Source: an uncultured Janibacter sp.
GTDB taxonomy: Bacteria > Actinomycetota > Actinomycetes > Actinomycetales > Dermatophilaceae
Assembly (NCBI GenBank): GCA_946222495.1
Contig: CAMICF010000006.1
Span: forward strand, 1 to 31,802
Direction: 5' to 3'
DNA length: 31,802 bases
Part shown: piece by piece, positions 1 through 6,919 of the stretch
Layout of the letters: each line of letters starts with the position of its first letter
Position numbering within the stretch: position 1 is the first letter of the stretch
Notes under the pieces: generated by a model
The model's input: the letters and a program-made list of their open reading frames with translations, nothing else
Database searches by the model: none
What the model was told of the DNA's origin: nothing
Translations under genes and position numbers: made by a program

Positions 1-54
1 ACCTGCGGCCCCTGGTACCGGAAACCAGTGCTCTATCCCCTGAGCTACGGAGGC
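1..54 (-). tRNA. tRNA-Arg, anticodon CCG (3' end beyond window)
   Basis: Read on the minus strand, the sequence begins GCCTCCG (acceptor 5' strand), then TAGCTCAGGGGATAGAGCA (D arm), then an anticodon stem CTGGT/ACCAG around the loop TTCCGGT. The anticodon is CCG, which reads the arginine codon CGG. The variable region and part of the T arm are present, and the 3' acceptor strand is cut off by the window edge. A -10-like TAATCT lies on the minus strand at 78-73, giving a short precursor. The gene lies next to and divergent from argS, whose product charges this tRNA. Confidence 0.93.
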
Positions 55-137
55 GGGATGACGTGCCCGGTGAGATTAGCACCGGCCGCGCTCGTCCCGA
101 GAATCGACCGCCGCAACGGGGACGGGCCCAGCGCACC

Positions 138-143
138 TAGACT
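138..143 (+). promoter_or_regulatory. -10 box of a probable leaderless argS promoter
   Basis: TAGACT (matches TANNNT) ends 8 bases before the GTG start of argS and no ribosome binding site fits in between. Transcription would start at or next to the start codon. No convincing -35 is visible. This is an inference from spacing. Confidence 0.5.
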
Positions 144-151
144 GAGCGATC

Positions 152-1795
152 GTGACCCCCGAAGAGCTTTCTGCAGCGATCCGCGCCGCCCTCACCGCCG
201 CCGTCGAGGCCGGCGACCTGACCGTCGAGGTCCCCGCCGAGATCCGTGTCGAGCGACCCAAGCAGAAGGGTCACGGTGACTGGACGAGCAACATCTCGAT
301 GCAGCTGGCCAAGCCCGCCGGCATGAAGCCCCGGGACGTCGCGGGGCTCGTCGCCGAGCGCCTGCAGGCCACTGAGGGCATCGCCGACGTCGAGATCGCC
401 GGCCCCGGCTTCCTCAACATCACGGTCGACGCCGCGTCCGCGGGCGAGCTCGCGCGCACCATCGTCGAGACCGGTGCCACCTACGGCCACAACGAGGCCA
501 TGGCCGGGCACACGATCAACCTCGAGTTCATCTCGGCCAACCCGACGGGCCCGCTGCACATCGGCCACACCCGGTGGGCGGCCCTCGGCGACTCGATGCG
601 CCGCCTCCTCCTCGCCTCCGGCGCGAACGTCACCGCCGAGTACTACATCAACGACGCCGGCGCGCAGATGGACACCTTCGGCGCCTCGATCCTGGCCCGG
701 GCGAAGGGGGACCCCACCCCCGAGGGCGGGTACCCCGGGGCGTACGTCGACGACCTGGCGGCGACCGCCCTTCGCGCTCGTCCCGACCTGCTCGACCTGC
801 CGGAAGCCGAGGCCCTGGCGACCGCCCGCCAGCTCGGCTACGAGGCCCAGCTGCAGGACATCCGCGACACCCTCGACGACTTCGGCGTGCAGTTCGACGT
901 GTGGTTCTCCGAGAAGGAGCTGCACGACGGCGGCGCCGTCGAGGGCGCCATTGCGCGGCTGCGTGAGCAGGGCCATGTCGACGACAAGGACGGTGCGGTC
1001 TGGCTGCGCACGACCGACTTCGGCGACGACAAGGACCGCGTCATGGTCCGCGCCGACGGTGTCCCGACGTACTTCGCCGCCGACGCCGCGTACTACCTGG
1101 ACAAGAAGGATCGCGGCTTCCCGGAGAAGATCTACCTCCTTGGCGCCGACCACCACGGCTACATCGGCCGCCTCAAGGCCATCGCGGCCTGCGCCGGCGA
1201 CGACCCCGAGACGAACATCGAGATCCGCATCGGCCAGCTGGTCAACCTCGGCGGCGCGAAGCTCTCCAAGCGCGCCGGCAACATCATCGAGCTGCGCGAC
1301 CTCATCTCATGGATCGGGTCCGACGCGGTACGCTACTCGCTCGCCCGGTACCCCGCGGACTCGCCGCTCAACCTCGACGGCGAGGAGCTGCGCAAGCAGA
1401 CCAACGACAACCCGGTCTTCTACGTGCAGTACGCGCACGCCCGCACCTCCAACGTCGCCCGGCTGGCCGCCGAGGACGGGGTCGACCGCAGCGTCGGCTT
1501 CGACCCGAGCCTGCTCGTGGACCCGACCGAGGCGACGCTCCTCGCCGCCCTCGGCGACTTCCCGCGGATCGTCGCCCACGCCGCGGAGCTGCGCGAGCCG
1601 CACCGCGTCGCGCGCTACCTCGAGGGTCTCGCCGGCCACTTCCACAAGTGGTACGACACCTGCCGCGTGCGTCCCCGCGCGGACGAGGAGATCACCGACA
1701 CCCACCGCGCCCGCCTCTGGCTCAACGACGCCACCCGCCAGGTGCTGGCCAACGGGCTCGACCTGCTCGGCGTCACCGCGCCCGAGCGGATGTGA
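152..1795 (+). CDS. argS: Arginyl-tRNA synthetase
   Basis: A cytoplasmic class I aminoacyl-tRNA synthetase that attaches arginine to tRNA-Arg. The 547-residue product has the usual family length. An N-terminal additional domain (about residues 1-110) precedes the Rossmann catalytic core, which holds the HIGH motif at 136-139 within PTGPLHIGHTR. The KMSKS-equivalent loop is KLSKR at 370-374. The C-terminal third is the helical DALR anticodon-binding domain ending in PERM. The start is GTG at 152, just below a TAGACT box, so translation may begin without a leader. The gene heads the argS-lysA-hom-thrC-thrB cluster; argS-lysA pairing is known from corynebacteria. Its neighbour on the other strand is a tRNA-Arg gene. 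Identification is certain; the exact start is slightly less so. Confidence 0.97.
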   Translation: MTPEELSAAIRAALTAAVEAGDLTVEVPAEIRVERPKQKGHGDWTSNISMQLAKPAGMKPRDVAGLVAERLQATEGIADVEIAGPGFLNITVDAASAGELARTIVETGATYGHNEAMAGHTINLEFISANPTGPLHIGHTRWAALGDSMRRLLLASGANVTAEYYINDAGAQMDTFGASILARAKGDPTPEGGYPGAYVDDLAATALRARPDLLDLPEAEALATARQLGYEAQLQDIRDTLDDFGVQFDVWFSEKELHDGGAVEGAIARLREQGHVDDKDGAVWLRTTDFGDDKDRVMVRADGVPTYFAADAAYYLDKKDRGFPEKIYLLGADHHGYIGRLKAIAACAGDDPETNIEIRIGQLVNLGGAKLSKRAGNIIELRDLISWIGSDAVRYSLARYPADSPLNLDGEELRKQTNDNPVFYVQYAHARTSNVARLAAEDGVDRSVGFDPSLLVDPTEATLLAALGDFPRIVAHAAELREPHRVARYLEGLAGHFHKWYDTCRVRPRADEEITDTHRARLWLNDATRQVLANGLDLLGVTAPERM

Positions 1796-1802
1796 GGGGC
1801 GC

Positions 1803-3278
1803 ATGGCGACGAACATGAGGGCCCACGAGGCCGGGATCCTCCACGCCGACGGCTACGGCACCCACCCCAACTGGCTGCCCGAGCCCGAGGACCTCAGCGA
1901 GCTCATGCCGCAGCTGTGGGCGGCCAACACCGACCGCAGCGACGACGGCGAGCTCACCGTCGCGGGGGTCCCGGTGGGCGACATCGCCCGCGAGTTCGGG
2001 ACCGCGGCCTACGTCGTCGACGAGGACGACTTCCGTGCGCGGGCGCGCGCCTTCCGCGACGACTTCACCGCTCCCTTCGAGGCCATCGGCGGAGCCGACG
2101 TCTACTACGCCGGCAAGGCCTTCCTCTGCACGGCCGTCGCCCGCTGGGTCATGGAGGAGGGCCTCTTCCTCGACACCTGCTCCGCCGGCGAGATGGCGGT
2201 CGCGCAGCGGGTCGGCTTCCCGCCCGAGCGCGTGGCCCTGCACGGCAACAACAAGTCCGTCGCCGAGCTGCGCACCGCCCTCGAGTGGGGCATCGGCCGG
2301 ATCGTCGTCGACTCCTTCGCCGAGATCGACCGGGTCGCGACGCTCGCCGCCGAGCTCGGGGTCGTCGCGCCGGTCATGGTCCGCGTGACCGTCGGCGTCG
2401 AGGCGCACACCCACGAGTTCATCGCGACGGCGCACGAGGACCAGAAGTTCGGTTTCTCCCTCGCGAACGGCCGTGCGCGAGAGGCGATCGACCACATCGT
2501 GACGAAGGGGGACTCCCTTCGCCTGCTCGGGCTGCACAGCCACATCGGCAGCCAGATCTTTGACACCTCCGGCTTCGAGATCGCGGCCCGGCGGCTCCTC
2601 GACCTGCACACCGAGGTCGCCGACGAGCACGAGATCTTCATGCCGGAGATGGACCTCGGTGGTGGCTACGGCATCGCCTACACCTCCGAGCACGACCCGC
2701 TCAGCCCGAAGCAGCTCGGACGGCAGATGGGGGACCTCGTCGAGCGCGAGCTCAAGGTCTTCCAGGAGGCGCACCCCGAGGCCGAGGTCCCGCGCATCTC
2801 GATCGAGCCGGGCCGGGCCATCGCCGGCCCGAGCACGTTCACGCTCTACGAGATCGGCACGATCAAGGACGTCGAGGTCACCTCGGACCTCACCCGCACC
2901 TACGTGAGCATCGACGGCGGCATGAGCGACAACGTCCGCACCGCCCTCTACGGCGCGGACTACTCGTGCGCCCTCGCCTCGCGCACCTCGGACGCCGAGC
3001 AGCGCCTCGTGCGCGTCGTCGGGCGCCACTGCGAGAGCGGGGACATCATCGTCATGGACGAGTACCTGCCGGAGGACATCGCCGCCGGCGACCTCATCGC
3101 CGTGCCCGCCACCGGCGCCTACTGCCGCAGCCTGTCCAACCAGTACAACCACACCCCGCGTCCGCCGGTCGTCGCCGTGCGCGACGGCGTCGCGCGGGTC
3201 ATCGTCCGTCGGGAGACGATCGATGACCTGCTCGCCCTCGACGTGGACGACTCCACCCCGTCACAGGAGGTCCGATGA
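1803..3278 (+). CDS. lysA: Diaminopimelate decarboxylase
   Basis: A PLP enzyme that decarboxylates meso-diaminopimelate to L-lysine, the last step of lysine synthesis. The 491-residue product is a fold-III alanine-racemase-type decarboxylase. The PLP lysine is K105 in VYYAGKAF. HIGSQI, a glycine-rich GGGYGI loop and EPGRAI contribute cofactor-phosphate and substrate contacts, and CESGD near the C-terminus supplies the conserved cysteine from the dimer partner. About 55 residues precede the first core motif, common in actinobacterial LysA. I chose ATG 1803 because it lies seven bases after the argS stop behind GAGGGGC; the open frame runs far upstream only because it shadows argS. The stop overlaps the hom start by four bases, implying translational coupling. 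Confidence 0.96.
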   Translation: MATNMRAHEAGILHADGYGTHPNWLPEPEDLSELMPQLWAANTDRSDDGELTVAGVPVGDIAREFGTAAYVVDEDDFRARARAFRDDFTAPFEAIGGADVYYAGKAFLCTAVARWVMEEGLFLDTCSAGEMAVAQRVGFPPERVALHGNNKSVAELRTALEWGIGRIVVDSFAEIDRVATLAAELGVVAPVMVRVTVGVEAHTHEFIATAHEDQKFGFSLANGRAREAIDHIVTKGDSLRLLGLHSHIGSQIFDTSGFEIAARRLLDLHTEVADEHEIFMPEMDLGGGYGIAYTSEHDPLSPKQLGRQMGDLVERELKVFQEAHPEAEVPRISIEPGRAIAGPSTFTLYEIGTIKDVEVTSDLTRTYVSIDGGMSDNVRTALYGADYSCALASRTSDAEQRLVRVVGRHCESGDIIVMDEYLPEDIAAGDLIAVPATGAYCRSLSNQYNHTPRPPVVAVRDGVARVIVRRETIDDLLALDVDDSTPSQEVR

Positions 3279-4618
3279 CCACGGCGCCCAGCCAGACCAG
3301 CCCGACGGGTCCCGGTGACCCCCTTCGCGTCGCCCTCCTCGGTGGGGGGACCGTCGGCGGCAGCGTCGCCCGGATGATGACGACGCAGGGGGAGGACCTC
3401 GCCCAGCGGATCGGTCGTCCCCTCGAGATCGTCGGCATCGCCGTGCGTCGCGCCGGCCGGGACCGCTCGGACCTCGGGGTCGACCCCGATCTCTTCACCA
3501 CCGACGCCGAGGAGCTCGTGACCCGCGCGGACATCGTCGTCGAGCTCATCGGCGGCATCGAGCCGGCCCGCAGCCTCATCCTCTCCGCGATGGAGCACGG
3601 CGCCTCCGTGGTCACGGCCAACAAGGCACTGCTCGCCGAGGACGGCCCCTCCCTGCACGAGGCGGCCACCCGGCACGGCGTCGACCTCTACTACGAGGCC
3701 TCCGTCGCCGGCGCGATCCCGATCCTCCGGCCGATCCGCGACTCCCTCGCCGGCGACGAGATCACCCGGGTCATCGGCATCGTCAACGGCACGACGAACT
3801 TCGTCCTCGACGCGATGGACTCCACCGGCGCGGGGCTCTTCGAGACCGTCGAGCGCGCCCAGGCGCTCGGCTACGCCGAGGCCGACCCGACGGCCGACGT
3901 CGAGGGCTTCGACGCCGCGGCCAAGGCGGCGATCCTCTCCTCGCTCGCCTTCCACACCCGCGTGACGAGCGATGACGTCCACCGCGAGGGCATGACCGGG
4001 GTGCGTGCCGCGGACATCCAGGCCGCGCGCGACATGGGCTGCACCGTCAAGCTGCTCGCGATCTGCGAAAAGGTCGAGGGCGCGAAGGGACCCGGCATCT
4101 CCGCCCGCGTGCACCCGGCGATGATCCCGCTGACCCACCCGCTCGCGTCCGTACGAGAGGCGTACAACGCCGTCTTCGTCGAGGCCGAGGCGGCCGGCGA
4201 GCTGATGTTCTACGGCCAGGGCGCCGGCGGCGACCCGACGGCCAGCGCGGTGCTCGGCGACATCGTCGGCGTCGCCCGCACCCGGGTGACGGGCGGCCGC
4301 GGACCGGGGGAGAGCGCCTACGCGCAGCTGCCCGTCCTGCCGATGGGCGAGGCGATCACCCGCTACCACGTGAGCCTCGAGGTCACCGACCGTTCGGGTG
4401 TGCTCGCCTCCGTCGCAGCGGTCTTCGCCGAGCACGGTGTCTCGATCGGGACCGTCCGCCAGCAGGTCGTCACCGACGAGGAGGGCGCCCCGCACGCGGA
4501 GCTCGTCATCGTCACCCACGCGGCCACCGATGCCGCGCTCTCCGCGACGGTCGACGAGCTCGCCGAGCTCGACGCCGTCACCCAGGTCACCTCCGTCATG
4601 CGTGTGGAAGGAAACTGA
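3275..4618 (+). CDS. hom: Homoserine dehydrogenase
   Basis: Reduces aspartate semialdehyde to homoserine with NAD(P)H, the branch point to threonine and methionine. The 447-residue protein starts with a nucleotide-binding fold whose GGGTVGGS loop is at residues 23-30. The conserved VTANKALL segment (K117 is the likely catalytic lysine) and NGTTNFVLDAM follow. An ACT domain occupies about residues 365-440 (YHVSLEVTDRSGVLASVAAV), expected to give allosteric feedback by threonine as in other actinobacterial Hom enzymes. The ATG overlaps the lysA stop (ATGA). The tail carries GGAAGGAAAC, which serves as the ribosome binding site of thrC. The protein is monofunctional, with no fused aspartokinase. 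Confidence 0.96.
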   Translation: MTTAPSQTSPTGPGDPLRVALLGGGTVGGSVARMMTTQGEDLAQRIGRPLEIVGIAVRRAGRDRSDLGVDPDLFTTDAEELVTRADIVVELIGGIEPARSLILSAMEHGASVVTANKALLAEDGPSLHEAATRHGVDLYYEASVAGAIPILRPIRDSLAGDEITRVIGIVNGTTNFVLDAMDSTGAGLFETVERAQALGYAEADPTADVEGFDAAAKAAILSSLAFHTRVTSDDVHREGMTGVRAADIQAARDMGCTVKLLAICEKVEGAKGPGISARVHPAMIPLTHPLASVREAYNAVFVEAEAAGELMFYGQGAGGDPTASAVLGDIVGVARTRVTGGRGPGESAYAQLPVLPMGEAITRYHVSLEVTDRSGVLASVAAVFAEHGVSIGTVRQQVVTDEEGAPHAELVIVTHAATDAALSATVDELAELDAVTQVTSVMRVEGN

Positions 4619-4619
4619 C

Positions 4620-5720
4620 ATGGCCCACCAGTGGCGCGGCGTCATCACCGAGTACGCCGACCGACTCCCTTCCCTCGCAGGCGCGCCCGTCGTCACCCTG
4701 CGCGAAGGTGGGACCCCCCTCATCCCCGCGGAGCACCTGAGCGAGCTCGTCGGCGCGCAGGTCCACGTGAAGTACGAGGGCCTCAACCCCACCGGCTCCT
4801 TCAAGGACCGCGGCATGACCGCCGCGATCTCGATGGCTGCGGCGAAGGGAGCCAAGGCCGTCATCTGCGCGTCCACCGGCAACACCTCCGCCTCGGCCGC
4901 GGCCTACGCGACGAAGGCCGGCATGACCTGTGCCGTCCTCGTGCCCGAGGGCAAGATCGCCATGGGCAAGCTCTCCCAGGCGATCGCGCACGGCGCGACG
5001 CTCCTCCAGGTCGACGGCAACTTCGACCACTGCCTCGAGGTCGCGCGCAAGCTCGCCGAGAGCTACCCCGTCGAGCTCGTCAACTCCGTGAACCCCGCCC
5101 GCATCGAGGGGCAGAAGACGGCCTCCTTCGAGATCGTCGACGCGCTCGGCGACGCGCCGGACATCCACTGCCTGCCCGTCGGCAACGCCGGCAACATCAC
5201 CGCCTACTGGCGCGGCTACCGGGAGTACGCCACCGAGACCGAGGGCGTGTCCGGCACGCTGGCCGCGGTGTCGACGAAGACGCCGCAGATGTGGGGATTC
5301 CAGGCCGCCGGCTCGGCCCCCATCGTCCTCGGCCACCCCGTCGACGAGCCCGACACCATCGCGACGGCGATCCGCATCGGCAACCCCGCGTCGTGGACGC
5401 AGGCCGAGGAGGCCCGCGACGACTCCGGCGGCTCGATCTCCGCGGTGACCGACGAGGAGATCCTCGACGCCCACCGGATCCTCTCCTCGCGCGAGGGGAT
5501 CTTCGTCGAGCCCGCCTCCGCGGCCTCGGTGGCCGGTCTGCTCAAGGCGAGCGCCGCGGGTCAGGTCCCGCAGGACGCGACGATCGTCTGCACGGTCACG
5601 GGCCACGGGCTCAAGGACCCGCAGTGGGCACTGAAGAACGCCGACGGCTCGGACATCGCCCCGGTGAAGGTGTCGGCCGAGGCCTACTCGGTCGCGCGCG
5701 AGCTCGGCCTGCAGGGCTGA
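4620..5720 (+). CDS. thrC: Threonine synthase
   Basis: A PLP enzyme that converts O-phosphohomoserine to L-threonine and phosphate, the last step of threonine synthesis. The 366-residue product is of the short bacterial fold-II type. The PLP lysine is K62 in NPTGSFKDRGM. The phosphate-binding loop is the glycine-rich PVGNAGNI segment, and CASTGNTSASAAAYA is the asparagine loop that contacts the pyridoxal ring. The start is ATG 4620, two bases after the hom stop and behind GGAAGG in the end of hom; upstream open frame is a shadow of hom. thrB follows two bases after the stop, so hom-thrC-thrB is one translation unit. Confidence 0.96.
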   Translation: MAHQWRGVITEYADRLPSLAGAPVVTLREGGTPLIPAEHLSELVGAQVHVKYEGLNPTGSFKDRGMTAAISMAAAKGAKAVICASTGNTSASAAAYATKAGMTCAVLVPEGKIAMGKLSQAIAHGATLLQVDGNFDHCLEVARKLAESYPVELVNSVNPARIEGQKTASFEIVDALGDAPDIHCLPVGNAGNITAYWRGYREYATETEGVSGTLAAVSTKTPQMWGFQAAGSAPIVLGHPVDEPDTIATAIRIGNPASWTQAEEARDDSGGSISAVTDEEILDAHRILSSREGIFVEPASAASVAGLLKASAAGQVPQDATIVCTVTGHGLKDPQWALKNADGSDIAPVKVSAEAYSVARELGLQG

Positions 5721-5722
5721 GC

Positions 5723-6646
5723 ATGACGATCCCGGTCGGCACCAGCGTCACCCTGCGGGTGCCCGCGTCGAGCGCGAACCTCGGCCCGGGCTTCGACTGC
5801 GTCGGCCTCGCGCTCGGCGTGTGGGACGAGGCGACGGTGACCGTCACCGAGGAGCCCGGCCTCGTCATCGAGGTCACGGGTGCCGGCGCCGACTCGGTGC
5901 CGCGCGACGAGAGCCACCTCATCCACCGCACGATGCGCACGGCCTGGCTCCACCTCGGCGTGCCGGCTCCGGCCGGACTGCACCTGAGCACGCACAATGC
6001 CGTGCCGCACGGCCGCGGCCTGGGCTCGTCGGCGACCGCGATCGTCATGGGCGTGGCTGCGGCACAGGCCCTCTCGACCGGCGGCGAGCTCGACCTCGAC
6101 GTCATCAACACCCTCGCGTGCGCCCTCGAGGGGCACCCCGACAATGCCTCCGCCAGCGTCTTCGGCGGGGCGACGCTCTCGGTGACCGAGGTGGGGGAGC
6201 CGCTCCCGACGACCCGGACCGTCCCCCTTCGCCTGGACCCGCGGATCGTCCCGGTCGTCCTCGTCCCGCAGACCACGCTGAGCACCCACACGGCCCGCTC
6301 GGTGCTGCCCGAGGTCGTTCCGCTCGCCACCGCCGCCGCCAACTCCTCGCGGACCGGCGTGCTCGTCCACGCGCTGACGAGCGACCCCTCGCTCCTCGCG
6401 GTGGGCACGGCCGACCTGCTCCACCAGGAGTCGCGTCGTCCGAGCTATCCGGAGAGCATGGCGCTCGTCGACGCCCTGCGCGCGGGCGGCCTCGCCGCGG
6501 CGATCTCCGGCGCCGGCCCGTCCGTCCTCGTGCTGACGACCGCCGACCACCTCGACCGGGTCGCCGACATCGCTGCCGGCCGGGGTCCGCTCTGGCAGGT
6601 GCTCACCCCCGGCGTGCCCGACCGGGGCGTCCACCTCCGTCCCTGA
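5723..6646 (+). CDS. thrB: Homoserine kinase
   Basis: Phosphorylates homoserine with ATP to O-phosphohomoserine, the substrate of ThrC encoded just upstream. The 307-residue protein belongs to the GHMP kinase family. It has the N-terminal PASSANLGPGFD motif (residues 14-25), the phosphate loop PHGRGLGSSATA at about 95-106, and the C-terminal glycine motif AAISGAGPSVLVL. The start is ATG 5723, two bases after the thrC stop; GCAGGGCTGAGC just upstream gives a weak ribosome binding site, so coupling with thrC is likely. No strong terminator follows; a weak CTCCCC/GGGGAG inverted repeat lies at about 6652-6677. Confidence 0.96.
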   Translation: MTIPVGTSVTLRVPASSANLGPGFDCVGLALGVWDEATVTVTEEPGLVIEVTGAGADSVPRDESHLIHRTMRTAWLHLGVPAPAGLHLSTHNAVPHGRGLGSSATAIVMGVAAAQALSTGGELDLDVINTLACALEGHPDNASASVFGGATLSVTEVGEPLPTTRTVPLRLDPRIVPVVLVPQTTLSTHTARSVLPEVVPLATAAANSSRTGVLVHALTSDPSLLAVGTADLLHQESRRPSYPESMALVDALRAGGLAAAISGAGPSVLVLTTADHLDRVADIAAGRGPLWQVLTPGVPDRGVHLRP

Positions 6647-6688
6647 GGGCATCTCCCCGACGTCGTGCGCAGGGGGAGGGCAGGTGCA

Positions 6689-6716
6689 GTGACCGCCCGC
6701 GGACGGGTGATACATT
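6689..6716 (+). promoter_or_regulatory. Candidate rho promoter
   Basis: GTGACC (6689-6694) as a -35 and TACATT (6711-6716) as a -10, spaced by 16 bases, with a TGn extension (TG at 6708-6709). The start of transcription would be near 6722, leaving a leader of roughly 195 bases before rho. Each hexamer matches four of six consensus positions. Confidence 0.45.
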
Positions 6717-6763
6717 GTGGGTGCTCCACCAAACCCCATCGCATCGGCAGACCAGTCGAGGGC

Positions 6764-6919
6764 ATGTGTGGCAGGAGCTTTCCCCCACGTGAGTGCCACG
6801 GGCCTCCGCGCGTGGCGCAACGTTTCGTGGGGACTTCTCATCACCACATCTCGCATTTGACGGGATTCATCAGGCCTGCCCGTTCCGGCAGGCACGACGA
6901 GGGAAAGGGTCCTTCGTGA
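6764..6919 (+). other. Possible 51-codon leader ORF overlapping the rho start
   Basis: ATG 6764 follows CGAGGG and opens a frame of 51 codons whose TGA (6917-6919) overlaps the GTG start of rho in a GTGA pattern, the arrangement used elsewhere in this window for coupled genes. It has an HHHISH run near its middle. Third-position GC is clearly lower than in the neighbouring genes, so it may be untranslated leader. E. coli rho also has a leader peptide (RhoL), but no sequence relationship is claimed. Confidence 0.25.
6874..6893 (+). promoter_or_regulatory. Hairpin just above the rho ribosome binding site
   Basis: GCCTGCC, loop CGTTCC, GGCAGGC: a perfect 7-bp stem. It ends a few bases before the purine-rich GAGGGAAAGGG ribosome binding site of rho. 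Its placement suggests control of initiation or of Rho-dependent autoregulation, but that is inference. Confidence 0.45.

Noticed and set aside
474..1802. Open frame upstream of lysA continuous with it (Arg/Ser/Thr/Pro-rich)
   Set aside because: It is the shifted shadow of argS; low-complexity translation and a good lysA start at 1803 with a ribosome binding site show that lysA begins there.
3119..4885. 588-codon minus-strand open frame opposite hom
   Set aside because: Antisense shadow of hom, with no independent evidence.
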